In this document: positions 48,781-57,939 of the stretch, in pieces
How the letters are laid out: every line of letters begins with the position of its first letter
How positions within the stretch are numbered: the first letter of the stretch is position 1
Assembly (NCBI RefSeq): GCF_001937195.1
Contig: NZ_MSDO01000017.1
Location: 62,001-126,000, forward strand
DNA length: 64,000 bases
Direction of reading: 5' to 3'
From: Salinicola socius
GTDB taxonomy: Bacteria > Pseudomonadota > Gammaproteobacteria > Pseudomonadales > Halomonadaceae
Translations under genes and position numbers: made by a program
Notes under the pieces: model-generated
The model's database searches: none
What the model was told of the DNA's origin: nothing
What the model saw: only the letters and a program-made list of their open reading frames with translations

Positions 48781-50028
48781 GTGAAACTACTCCACACCGC
48801 CGACTGGCATCTGGGCCAGTCCTTCCATGGTCAGGACCGCCATGTCGAACATCGCGCCTTTCTCGACTGGCTTCTGGCGACGCTGATCGAGCGTCAACCC
48901 GATGCCTTGTTGATCGCCGGTGATATCTTCGATGTGGTCAATCCGTCGCTGCGCGCTCAGGAGCTGCTCTACGACTTCATCGTTGCCGCCCATGCCGCCC
49001 TTCCGACGCTGGAAATCGTGATGATCGCCGGCAATCACGACAGCGGTTCGCGCATCGAGCTACCCGCGCCACTGATGAAAAGTCTCAAGACCCACGCCCT
49101 GGGACGCGTGCACTGGCTCGACGATGGCCGGCTCGACAGCGATCACCTGCTGGTCCCGCTGCACGACGCCGACGGCACGCTCAAGGCGTGGTGCCTGGCG
49201 CTCCCCTTCCTGCGCCCGGCCGAGGTCACCGGTGGCGATGTCGACGACTATCGCGAGGGAATTGCCCGGGTTCATGGCGAACTGGTCGAAGCCGCCGAGG
49301 CCCGGCGCGGGCCGGGCCAGGCGCTGGTGGCGATGAGTCATGCCCATCTCCAGGGTGCCGCCGTTTCCGAGGCGAGCGAGCGCCCCATCGTCATCGGCGG
49401 CGAGGAGTCCGTCCCGGCGACGCTATTTCCCGCATCGATCGCCTATGTCGCGCTCGGCCATCTGCACCGGCCGCAGCAGGTCGGCGAAGCCCGTATTCGC
49501 TACAGCGGCTCACCCCTGCCGCTCGATTTCAGCGAAAGTCACTATCCGCATCAGGTGCTCGAATTCACGCTCGATGGCGAAGCGCTCGGCGAGATCGAGA
49601 CGTTGCCGATTCCGCGTCATGTGGCATTGAAACGGCTGGGCCCGGGCAGCGTCGAGGAGATCGAGCAAGCACTGGGCGAACTCGAGCCAGACGCCGAGTT
49701 CGCCGATGTCGACGCCGATTTTCCCCGGGATCGCTGGCCGTGGCTGGAGATCCGGGTCGATCTCGACGCGCCACGCCCCGATCTGCGCGCCCGCATCGAA
49801 GCCGCGATGGCGGGTAAGCCACTGCGTTTGCTGCGCATCCACAGCCGCTACCCCAACGCCAGCTCGCTGGACGACGCGGGCGCCACCGTCGATCTCGATA
49901 GCCTGACACCGCAGGAGATTTTCTCCCGCACCTGGCAAAGCCGTTACGGCGAAGCACCACCGGACGAGGTCATGACGGATTTCGCCAGCCTGCTGCAGCA
50001 GGTTCAGGACAGCGAGGTCGACGCATGA
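48781..50028 (+). CDS. sbcD: exonuclease SbcCD subunit D (Mre11-like nuclease)
   Basis: Manganese nuclease subunit that cleaves DNA hairpins and protein-blocked ends with SbcC. The 415-residue protein has the phosphoesterase motifs LLHTADWHLGQSFHG, IAGDIFDVVNPS, IAGNHDSGSR and, further on, ALGHLHRPQQ. The start is a GTG at 48781; this matches the E. coli N-terminus. A weak AGGG precedes it, and an open frame upstream runs through the tandem duplication. The stop overlaps sbcC as ATGA. Confidence 0.95.
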   Translation: MKLLHTADWHLGQSFHGQDRHVEHRAFLDWLLATLIERQPDALLIAGDIFDVVNPSLRAQELLYDFIVAAHAALPTLEIVMIAGNHDSGSRIELPAPLMKSLKTHALGRVHWLDDGRLDSDHLLVPLHDADGTLKAWCLALPFLRPAEVTGGDVDDYREGIARVHGELVEAAEARRGPGQALVAMSHAHLQGAAVSEASERPIVIGGEESVPATLFPASIAYVALGHLHRPQQVGEARIRYSGSPLPLDFSESHYPHQVLEFTLDGEALGEIETLPIPRHVALKRLGPGSVEEIEQALGELEPDAEFADVDADFPRDRWPWLEIRVDLDAPRPDLRARIEAAMAGKPLRLLRIHSRYPNASSLDDAGATVDLDSLTPQEIFSRTWQSRYGEAPPDEVMTDFASLLQQVQDSEVDA

Positions 50029-53000
50029 AGATCCTTGCCATTCGACTGGAAAACCTCGCCTCGCTGGCCGGCCGTCACGAAATCGATTTCACCGCCTCAC
50101 CGCTGGCCGATCAGGGGCTGTTCGCCATCACCGGCCCCACCGGCGCCGGCAAGAGCACGCTGCTCGATGCGCTTTGTCTGGCGCTCTTTGGCAGCACGCC
50201 GCGTCTGCGCCAGGCACCCCGGCGGGATTCCCAGATCGCCGACGTCAACGACGACACGCTGACCACCGCAGACGCGCGCACGCTGCTGCGCCGCGGCTGT
50301 ATCGGCGGATTTGCCGAAGTCGATTTCGTCGGCCGCGATGGCCGTCGCTACCGCGCTCGCTGGTCGGTGCGCCGCGCTCGCAACAGGGTCGACGGCAGCC
50401 TGCAGAAAGCCGAACAGTCGTTGACCGACCTGGATGCCAATCAACTGCTCACCGCCCAGACCCGCGAGTTCGACAAGCTGCTGCCCGAGCGTCTGGGGCT
50501 GAAGTTCGACCAGTTCACCCGCGCCGTGCTGCTGGCCCAGAGCGAGTTTGCCGCCTTCCTCAAGGCCGATGACAACGAGCGCAGCGAACTGCTCGAGCGC
50601 CTGACCGATACCCAGCACTACTCCGCGATTTCCAAAGCCGCCTATCAGCGCGTTCGAGAGGCCAGGACCCTGCTGGAGGCCATCGAAACCCGGCTCGCCG
50701 ACGCGCTGCCGGTGGATGCCGATATCCGCGCGACCTATGAGCAGCAGGCCGAAGTCGAGGAACAGGCGCTGGCCGAGCTGCAGGCCGAACTGACCCGTCA
50801 TCACGCTCAAGGCACCGAACTCGAACGTGAGGCTCAACTTCTCCAGGCCTGGCAGCTGGCCGACGCCGGCTGGCGCCAGGCCGACCACCAATGGCAACAA
50901 AATCGGGCGCAACGCGAGCAACTCGCGCAGCTCGACGAGCTGGCGCCGTGGCGAGAACGCGCTCAGCGGCGTCAGGCGCTCGAACACACGCTTGCCGCCC
51001 AGCGCCAGGCCCTTGCGGAACAACGTCGCCAGTCGGAGGCCTGCGATCGCGAACGCGAAACCCTGGAACCGCAGCTGAGCGCCGCGCAGCAGGCCCAGGA
51101 ACAAGCCCGACACGACGAACAGGAAGCCCAGCCCCTGCTCGACGAGGCACGGCGGCTGGCGGCCGATCTCGAGCATCAACAGCAGCAGCTCGGCCGGCAG
51201 CAGCAGGAACATCGCCAGCTCGCCGAGACCGTCAAGGCCGACGATCAGCGCCGACAGCAACTGACGAGCGCGCGCCAACCCCTCGAGAGACGTCTGCGCG
51301 AACAGCGAACGACGCTCGAGCATCTGCTGCAAACCGGTGACGAAACGGATGAACGCCGCAGCGCCCACGAGCTGCGCGCGGAATTCAATCACCAACGCGA
51401 TCTGGCCCAACGCGATCTCCAGGCGCTGCAGAGCCTGCAGCAGGACTGGCGCGAGGGTGAACGCCTGCGCCGGGAGCAGATCGAGACGCGCCAGCAGCTC
51501 GAGGCCGAACGGCACCGGCTGCAGGATCTGGAAGCGCAGGGCAAACGAGCCGCACGGCAGCTCAAGGACGCGGAATCCGAAGAGGCGCTGATCCGCCAGC
51601 AGATCGAAGGTGCCAGGGCCGCCCGAAGCGACAGCGTTGCACAGCTGCGTCATCACCTCGGCGATAACGAACCCTGCCCGGTTTGCGGAGGGACGGACCA
51701 CCCCTACCGATACGCGCCGCCGGCCCATCCCGGTGCCGCCATGATAGAAGCGATCGAACAACAGGAACGGCAACAGCTCGAAAGCCAGCGACAGCAGGTC
51801 GAAAACGCCCACCTGACTTATCACCAGTGCAGCGCCGACTATCGCGCCTGTCGCCAGGGCCTGCTGGAACGGGAGCGCCAGCTCGAGACGCTGTCACGCC
51901 AGCTCGATCAGGCCAGGGCGACCCTCGATGCGCATGCGCTGACATCTGATCTGCGTCGCAGCAGCGAGGCCGACGTCTGGTTCGACACTCGACGGGAACA
52001 ATTGACGCAGCAGTGGCGGCAGGCCAGCGATCGCCTCTCCGCGCTCGACGAAGCGGAGCGCATTCTGCAACCGCTGGAAGCCGAATGGCAGCAGCTGTCG
52101 CTCGAACTGGGCAAGCTGGAGGAGCGCCAGTCCCTCAACCGGGAGCGCCTGCAAGCGCTCGAGACCGCGCTGCCTTCACTGCAGCGACAGCGGGACGACA
52201 CCGCCAAGCAACTGGCGGACCGACTCGGCGGCCATCAATCCGTCCCGGCCTGGCAGTCCGCGCTGGCACAGCGTCGCCAACAGGCGGAAACCACGCACGA
52301 GTCGCATCGGGCTCGTTGGCAGACACTGGCCCAGAGTCATGCCCAGTTGACGCAAAGACTCGCGGATCTCGAGCAGCGCCAGCAAGACGCCCAGGCGGAA
52401 TTCGATCAACTCGACGGCGCCTGGCAAGCGTGGCGTCGCGAACGACCCGACCTCGACAACCAGACGGTCGACGCCCTGCTGGCGATCGACGAGGCGGATC
52501 ATCGCCGACGGCGAGAGGCGCTGGCCCAGCAGGAGCGCGACCTTGCCGCCGCGACCGTCAAGCGCGACGAACGCCAGCAGGCGCTACGCGAGCAGCGCCG
52601 CACGCTGCTCCCGGCCGTGGACGAAGGCGACCTGCTCGACGAGTCGAGTACGCGCGAGCTGTCGGCGCGACTGACTCGCCAGCGCGAGACGCTGCAGGCG
52701 CTGGAACGTCAGCGCGACCATCGCCAGGAGAGCCGCGATGCCGCCCAGCATCAGCTGCGCGAAGACGACCGCCGCCGCCAGGCACAGCGCGAAGGTGCCC
52801 GGGAACGTGAAGCGGCACAGCTCGAGGTCAATCGCTGGGAGCGGCTCAACGGGCTGATCGGCAGCGCCGACGGCAAGCGTTTCCGCAGAATCGCCCAAGC
52901 CTATAACCTGGATCATCTGCTGACCCACGCCAATCAACATCTGCGGGCACTGACGCCACGCTACCGACTGACTCGCGGCGGCAGCGAACTCGGCATTCTG

Positions 53001-53333
53001 GTGATCGATGGCGACATGGCCGACGAACGCCGTTCGGTCCACTCGCTCTCCGGCGGCGAGACGTTTCTGGTTTCACTGGCGCTTGCGCTGGGTCTGGCCT
53101 CGATGGCCTCTCATCAACTGGCGATCGAATCGCTGTTTATCGACGAGGGATTCGGCAGTCTCGATCCCGAGTCGCTGGCGCTGGCCATGGACGCCCTCGA
53201 TGGCCTGCAGGCGCAGGGGCGTCGCGTCGGCGTGATCTCCCACGTCCAGGAGATGCACGAGCGGATTCCGCTACAGATACGCGTCGAACCCAGCGGCAAC
53301 GGTGCGAGCCAGCTCGTGGTTCAGCGCCGCTGA
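50025..53333 (+). CDS. sbcC: exonuclease SbcCD subunit C (Rad50-like ATPase)
   Basis: SMC-like ATPase partner of SbcD. The 1102-residue protein has Walker A GPTGAGKSTLLDAL near residue 37 and the early LAQSEFAAFLKA block, then a long Q/R/E-rich coiled coil. The zinc hook CPVCGGTDHPY has C551 and C554, exactly halfway. The second coiled coil is followed by signature LSGGETFLVSLALALG and Walker B SLFIDEGFGSLD. Complete and of normal length (1048 in E. coli). Confidence 0.97.
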   Translation: MKILAIRLENLASLAGRHEIDFTASPLADQGLFAITGPTGAGKSTLLDALCLALFGSTPRLRQAPRRDSQIADVNDDTLTTADARTLLRRGCIGGFAEVDFVGRDGRRYRARWSVRRARNRVDGSLQKAEQSLTDLDANQLLTAQTREFDKLLPERLGLKFDQFTRAVLLAQSEFAAFLKADDNERSELLERLTDTQHYSAISKAAYQRVREARTLLEAIETRLADALPVDADIRATYEQQAEVEEQALAELQAELTRHHAQGTELEREAQLLQAWQLADAGWRQADHQWQQNRAQREQLAQLDELAPWRERAQRRQALEHTLAAQRQALAEQRRQSEACDRERETLEPQLSAAQQAQEQARHDEQEAQPLLDEARRLAADLEHQQQQLGRQQQEHRQLAETVKADDQRRQQLTSARQPLERRLREQRTTLEHLLQTGDETDERRSAHELRAEFNHQRDLAQRDLQALQSLQQDWREGERLRREQIETRQQLEAERHRLQDLEAQGKRAARQLKDAESEEALIRQQIEGARAARSDSVAQLRHHLGDNEPCPVCGGTDHPYRYAPPAHPGAAMIEAIEQQERQQLESQRQQVENAHLTYHQCSADYRACRQGLLERERQLETLSRQLDQARATLDAHALTSDLRRSSEADVWFDTRREQLTQQWRQASDRLSALDEAERILQPLEAEWQQLSLELGKLEERQSLNRERLQALETALPSLQRQRDDTAKQLADRLGGHQSVPAWQSALAQRRQQAETTHESHRARWQTLAQSHAQLTQRLADLEQRQQDAQAEFDQLDGAWQAWRRERPDLDNQTVDALLAIDEADHRRRREALAQQERDLAAATVKRDERQQALREQRRTLLPAVDEGDLLDESSTRELSARLTRQRETLQALERQRDHRQESRDAAQHQLREDDRRRQAQREGAREREAAQLEVNRWERLNGLIGSADGKRFRRIAQAYNLDHLLTHANQHLRALTPRYRLTRGGSELGILVIDGDMADERRSVHSLSGGETFLVSLALALGLASMASHQLAIESLFIDEGFGSLDPESLALAMDALDGLQAQGRRVGVISHVQEMHERIPLQIRVEPSGNGASQLVVQRR

Positions 53334-53366
53334 TACCCGGCGTCAGCAACGCCGACGCTCGCCGGG

Positions 53367-54557
53367 TCACACCTCGATCGCGGCCCTGGCCATGACCTGG
53401 GCCGCGGCGCCTCTGGCGGCGGTGAACGTGCTGTCTTCGATGATCTTGATCGGAACGGATTGGGACTGTCGCAGCAGATCGTTCTGATGCGCCTGGAAGT
53501 AGGCCAGCGCAGGTTCGATCAAGCGTCCTTTCAACCGCATCAGCGACCCGCCCAGAATCAGCATCGACGGATTGAGCGTGTGGTGCAGATTGAGCATCAG
53601 CAGCCCCAGCGCTTCGCCAGCGCGCTGGATCAAGGCTTGGACATTCGCCTCGTCGGCCCGAGCCTGCACCGCCGCACTGAGACTGGCATCCGTCTCGACG
53701 TTCAGCGCTTCGCGCAGCGCCCACCCGCTCACCAGGGTTTCCGCGCAGCCGCGATTGCCGCAATGGCAAAGCGCCCCGCCCGGCTGAATCACGGTATGTC
53801 CGATCTCCCCGACCAGGCCCTGATGCCCTCGGGGCACGACCGGAAAATGTTCGCCACTGACCACACCACAACCGATACCGCTGCCGGCGCTGATGTAGGC
53901 GATCGACTCCGGCGGCACGCCCTCGAAGAAATAGAACTCGCCGAAGGCGGCGGCATTTGCCTCGTTGTCCAGTAGCCACAGCCCGTCCGGCAGATCGGGT
54001 TCGGCTCGCAGCAACGCCAGGAAATCGACGTCGACCCAACCCAGGTTGGGCGCCAGGCTGAGGATCGGCGCGCTGGGCGAAACGGGGCCGGGCACCGCGA
54101 CTCCTAGCCCGAGACAGTGACGCTCGACGATGGCTGGGGCCTGGCGCAACCGGTTCAGCAGCCCCGCCAGCCGGGCCGCTGTGGTTTGGGGATCGGTCGG
54201 TGGTTCTTCCCGATGGCAGCTTGCCAGAATCTCCCCGACGAGATTGCAGGCAACCAGCCGCAGCCCCTTGACCCCGACTTCGGCGCCCAGCATGTAATGG
54301 CGGTCACCATCCAGATAAAGCGCCCGGCCCGGTCGCCCGCCGCCGCGCGCATGCAACTCTCCTTCACGCAGCCAACCCCGCTCGACGAGCGCCTGCACCA
54401 CACTGCCTACCGTGGCCTTGGTCAGGCCCGTCTCGAGCGCGATATCCGCACGGGATAGACCCGGACTGCGCCGTACCGTGCTCAGAATCGTGCTGCGATT
54501 GAGACTTTTCAGATAGTTGAGATCGCCGGACGTCTGCGGCGTGAAGGCGTTGGGCAT
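53367..54557 (-). CDS. ROK family transcriptional regulator (XylR/NagC type)
   Basis: A 396-residue repressor. The N-terminal winged HTH is LSRADIALETGLTKATVGSVV (about residues 34-54), followed by an ROK sugar-kinase-like domain with the zinc motif CHCGNRGCAE and GHTVIQPGG. It faces a pentose dehydrogenase-like gene and a sugar symporter, so a XylR-type role responding to a pentose or related sugar is likely. The start at 54557 has no clear ribosome site. A TTAGT/ACTAA dyad in the shared intergenic region resembles the operator of Bacillus XylR. Confidence 0.9.
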   Translation of the reverse strand: MPNAFTPQTSGDLNYLKSLNRSTILSTVRRSPGLSRADIALETGLTKATVGSVVQALVERGWLREGELHARGGGRPGRALYLDGDRHYMLGAEVGVKGLRLVACNLVGEILASCHREEPPTDPQTTAARLAGLLNRLRQAPAIVERHCLGLGVAVPGPVSPSAPILSLAPNLGWVDVDFLALLRAEPDLPDGLWLLDNEANAAAFGEFYFFEGVPPESIAYISAGSGIGCGVVSGEHFPVVPRGHQGLVGEIGHTVIQPGGALCHCGNRGCAETLVSGWALREALNVETDASLSAAVQARADEANVQALIQRAGEALGLLMLNLHHTLNPSMLILGGSLMRLKGRLIEPALAYFQAHQNDLLRQSQSVPIKIIEDSTFTAARGAAAQVMARAAIEV

Positions 54558-54710
54558 AGCGGCGATGGCAACCTCGAGTGGCAGCGGGTGTCGCGACTAT
54601 ACCAAAGCCCGACGCCAGCGACCGGAAAGCACCAAGATCGCGCGACCTAAGTCTTAACACCAATGACCAATAGCGGCCTGCTCAACAACCGCGCATGCTT
54701 CGCCCATTAT

Positions 54711-54731
54711 TTAGTTAATACATTTTACTAA
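54711..54731. promoter_or_regulatory. candidate ROK/XylR operator
   Basis: TTAGT (54711-54715) and ACTAA (54727-54731) form a dyad with an 11-base AT-rich spacer, just upstream of the dehydrogenase ribosome site and between it and the divergent ROK gene. Bacillus XylR operators have the same outer half-sites TTAGT and ACTAA, with a longer spacer. Confidence 0.6.
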
Positions 54732-54746
54732 TTATCGGGAGTCGTC

Positions 54747-55481
54747 ATGCCACTAGCCATATACCCCAGTCTAGAGCGCAAGCGTGTCGTCGTTACCGGC
54801 GGCGGTTCCGGAATTGGCGAGGGTCTGGTTCGCGCTTTCGCCGAGCAGGGCGCGGAAGTGCATTTTCTCGACATCCTCGATGGCGCCACCGCCCTGGCCG
54901 AAGAGCTGGGAGACAACGTGCACTTTCATCACTGCGATCTCACCGACGCCGAGGCGTTGATCGCGACGCTTGGCGCGGTCGGCGACATCGATGTGCTGGT
55001 CAACAACGCCGCGAACGACGACCGCCACCGGCTCGAGGATGTCACCCCGGCGTACTGGGAGAACCGGATGGCCGTCAATCTGCGCCATCTGGTGCTGGCC
55101 GCTCGCGAGGCCGCCCCAGCCATGCGCCGTCGAGGCGAGGGCGTGATCATCAACCTCGGGTCGATCAGCTGGCATCTCGGCCAGCCCGGCATGGTCCTGT
55201 ACGAAACCGCCAAGGCGGGGATCGAGGGGCTGACCCGGGCGCTGGCGAGCGAGCTTGGCAGCGACGGGATCCGCGTCAATTGCGTGATCCCCGGGAACGT
55301 CAAGACGCCCCGCCAGTCGCGCTGGTACAGCGCCGGAGACGAGGCGCAGATCGTCGCCGAACAGAAGCTCAAGGTGCGCATTCATCCTCACCATGTGGCG
55401 GGCATGGTGCTTTTTCTTGCCTCGGACGCGGCAGCCGCCTGTACCGCTCATAACTACTGGGTCGATGCCGGCTGGCTGTGA
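54747..55481 (+). CDS. SDR dehydrogenase, probable D-xylose (pentose) 1-dehydrogenase
   Basis: A 244-residue short-chain dehydrogenase strongly resembling Caulobacter xylose dehydrogenase XylB along its length: AIYPSLERKRVVVTGGGSGIG, NNAANDDRHRLEDVT, NLGSISWHLG and IPGNVKTPRQ. Catalytic residues are S139, Y152 and K156 (YETAK). It would oxidise D-xylose to xylonolactone, the first step of Weimberg or Dahms routes; L-arabinose or other sugars are not excluded. No lactonase or dehydratase genes are nearby. GGGAG lies 6 bases before the ATG. Likely cotranscribed with the symporter and repressed by the divergent ROK protein. Confidence 0.9.
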   Translation: MPLAIYPSLERKRVVVTGGGSGIGEGLVRAFAEQGAEVHFLDILDGATALAEELGDNVHFHHCDLTDAEALIATLGAVGDIDVLVNNAANDDRHRLEDVTPAYWENRMAVNLRHLVLAAREAAPAMRRRGEGVIINLGSISWHLGQPGMVLYETAKAGIEGLTRALASELGSDGIRVNCVIPGNVKTPRQSRWYSAGDEAQIVAEQKLKVRIHPHHVAGMVLFLASDAAAACTAHNYWVDAGWL

Positions 55482-55523
55482 GCCGCCTCAGGACCCTCGT
55501 CGACACGCCATCGGAGTTCAACA

Positions 55524-56930
55524 ATGCCAATATCAAGTACTTCACAACATCCCTTCGTGGTTCTGCTCATCTGCTGCGTCGCCGCCATCGGCGGCTTTCT
55601 ATTCGGCTTCGATAGCGGTGTCATCAACGGCACCGTCGACGGCCTTCAGCAGGCCTTTCAGTCGGAAAGCGTCGGCACCGGTTTCAACGTCGCTTCGATG
55701 CTGTTGGGCTGCGCGGTAGGCGCCTTCTTCGCCGGCCGGCTGGCGGACAAATTCGGTCGACGCACGCTGTTGCTGGCCGCTGCGGTGTTCTTCATCATCA
55801 GCGCCTGGGGCTCCGGCATTGCCGGCAGTTCGCTCGAATTCGTGATCTATCGCGTGCTGGGCGGCCTGGCGGTGGGCGCGGCCAGTGTCATGTCCCCGGC
55901 CTATATCAGCGAGATCGCCCCCTCTCATCTGCGCGGTCGACTGGCGACCATCCAGCAGGTAGCGATCATCGGCGGGCTATTCTTCTCGTTCCTCAACAAC
56001 TACGCTCTGGCCAATGTTGCCGGTGGCTCGACGGCCCCGCTGTGGTTCGGTTTCGAAGCCTGGCGCTGCATGTTCTGGATGGAGCTGATTCCTGCCGGGA
56101 TCTTTCTCGTCGCACTGATGTTCATTCCGGAAAGCCCGCGCTTTCTGGTCAGTGCCGGCCAAGATGCCAAGGCCGAGCGGGTGCTGCGTCTGGTCTATGA
56201 CGAAGCCGGAACCCGCAAGCGTCTGGAGGACATTCACGCATCGCTCTCCAACCGCCACAAGCCGCGCCTCTCGGATCTGATCAACCCCGCCACCGGCAAG
56301 TTGCTGAAGCTGGTCTGGATCGGGATCGGCCTGGCCGTGTTCCAGCAGCTGGTCGGTATCAACGTGGTGTTCTACTACGGTGCCGTGCTGTGGCAGGCGA
56401 TCGGCTTCTCCGAGAACGATGCGCTGATGATCAACGTCATCAGTGGCGCGGTCAGCATCGCCGCCTGCCTGGTGACGATCGGCCTGATCGACCGCATCGG
56501 TCGCAAGCCTCTGCTGTGGGCCGGTTCGGTAGGCATGACGATTACCCTGGCGATGCTGGTCTACGCTTTCTCGACCGCTGACATCGTCGATGGCCGTCTG
56601 GCGCTTTCCTCCGCCAACGGGGTTCTCGCGCTGATCGCGGCCAACGTCTACGTCTTCTTCTTCAATGTCTCCTGGGGTCCGGTGATGTGGGTCATGCTCG
56701 GCGAAATGTTCCCCAATCAGGTCCGCGGTTCGGGGCTCGCCGTCGCCGGCCTGTTCCAGTGGGTCGCCAACTTCGCCATTACCATGACCTTCCCGATCAT
56801 GCTGGCCTCGATCGGTCTTACCGGCGCCTACGGTTTCTACGCCATCTGTGCGCTGATCTCGGTCTTCTTCGTTGCCCGCTTCGTACGGGAGACCAACGGT
56901 CAGGAGCTCGAGGAGATGGTTTACGAGTAA
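55524..56930 (+). CDS. MFS sugar/H+ symporter (sugar porter family)
   Basis: A 468-residue inner-membrane transporter with 12 predicted segments. Sugar porter signatures are present: GFLFGFDSGVINGTVDG, ADKFGRRTLLL, PESPRFLVSAG and the QQLVGINVVFYYGAVLW stretch that contacts sugar in XylE. Together with the SDR and ROK neighbours it is probably a D-xylose or pentose importer, 42 bases after the dehydrogenase. GGAG lies 8 bases before the ATG. Confidence 0.92.
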   Translation: MPISSTSQHPFVVLLICCVAAIGGFLFGFDSGVINGTVDGLQQAFQSESVGTGFNVASMLLGCAVGAFFAGRLADKFGRRTLLLAAAVFFIISAWGSGIAGSSLEFVIYRVLGGLAVGAASVMSPAYISEIAPSHLRGRLATIQQVAIIGGLFFSFLNNYALANVAGGSTAPLWFGFEAWRCMFWMELIPAGIFLVALMFIPESPRFLVSAGQDAKAERVLRLVYDEAGTRKRLEDIHASLSNRHKPRLSDLINPATGKLLKLVWIGIGLAVFQQLVGINVVFYYGAVLWQAIGFSENDALMINVISGAVSIAACLVTIGLIDRIGRKPLLWAGSVGMTITLAMLVYAFSTADIVDGRLALSSANGVLALIAANVYVFFFNVSWGPVMWVMLGEMFPNQVRGSGLAVAGLFQWVANFAITMTFPIMLASIGLTGAYGFYAICALISVFFVARFVRETNGQELEEMVYE

Positions 56931-56976
56931 GTGCTCAGCCAACAGGGGGCCGAACGCCACGCAGTACCGTGGTACG

Positions 56977-57020
56977 CAACGAACGAGGCCCGCGCCAGAT
57001 GGCGCGGGCCTCGTTCGTTG
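56977..57020. terminator. 21-bp perfect inverted repeat between convergent genes
   Basis: Arms 56977-56997 and 57000-57020 are perfectly complementary for 21 bp around a two-base GA centre. It lies between the sugar symporter and wrbA, which converge, and has no T-run. Probably a bidirectional terminator; it would form an extremely stable cruciform or RNA hairpin. Confidence 0.7.
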
Positions 57021-57080
57021 CCCTTACTGATCCTGGCCGATCCTGGCCGATGGGCATTGCGGCAAATCCGTTCGGTGAGA

Positions 57081-57686
57081 TCAGCCAGCCAGTTTCGCCG
57101 CCAGTTCGGCCACGTGCCTGCCCTGAAAACGCGCGATCGCCAGTTCGTTTCCGCTTGGCGTGCGGCTACCGTCGGCATTGGCAAGCGTCGTCGCCCCGTA
57201 GGGCGTACCGCCGGTGATCTCGTTCATGTTGGAGAGCTCCGGGCAGCTGTACGGCACACCGACGATCACCATGCCGTGATGCAGCAAAGTGGTGTGGATC
57301 GAGGTCAGCGTGGTTTCCTGACCGCCGTGCTGGGTCGCCGTCGAGGCAAACGCGCTGCCGATCTTGCCGATCAACTTGCCCTGCGCCCACGGGCCGCCGG
57401 TCATGTCCCAGAAGTTGCGCATCTGGGAGGCCATGTTGCCGAAACGGGTCGGTGTGCCGACGATGATGGCATCGTAGTTCTCCAGCGCCTCCGGCCCCTC
57501 GATCAGCGGCGCGACCTGGTCGGTCTTGTAACCGGATTTCACCGCCACCGATTCCGGCACCAGCTCCGGCACTCGGCGGATATCGACCTGCGTACCGTCG
57601 ACGCCCTCGGCGCCCTCCGCGACCGCCTTGGCCATGGTCTCGATGTGACCGTAGCTCGAGTAATACAACACCAGCACTTTGCTCAT
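57081..57686 (-). CDS. wrbA: NAD(P)H:quinone oxidoreductase, WrbA type
   Basis: A 201-residue FMN-dependent two-electron quinone reductase. The flavodoxin-like FMN loop is [20 protein letters not shown] at the N-terminus; the [19 protein letters not shown] stretch and [10 protein letters not shown] complete the WrbA signature. AAGGAG lies 8 bases before the ATG at 57686. Protects against quinone redox cycling, in keeping with the peroxidases elsewhere in the window. Confidence 0.96.
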   Translation of the reverse strand: MSKVLVLYYSSYGHIETMAKAVAEGAEGVDGTQVDIRRVPELVPESVAVKSGYKTDQVAPLIEGPEALENYDAIIVGTPTRFGNMASQMRNFWDMTGGPWAQGKLIGKIGSAFASTATQHGGQETTLTSIHTTLLHHGMVIVGVPYSCPELSNMNEITGGTPYGATTLANADGSRTPSGNELAIARFQGRHVAELAAKLAG

Positions 57687-57939
57687 GGAAATACTCCTTG
57701 GGGGAGACAGGTTTCAACACGAAACGCCTTTCAGGCTAGCCCGCCCGATGTTTCAACGCCATGGACACGACACTGCATTTTTTGAGCCGGAAGACGCGAA
57801 AGGATCGAATGCTTCCGTCCAAGCAGGCTGCAACATCCGGACACCAGCCAGGCCGGCAATTTGTTGCCACGAAGGCTTAGCCGCTATTCTGTCGGCTCAC
57901 TCACCGAACAGGATCCACGCTGATGGATCGGAGCCAGTG

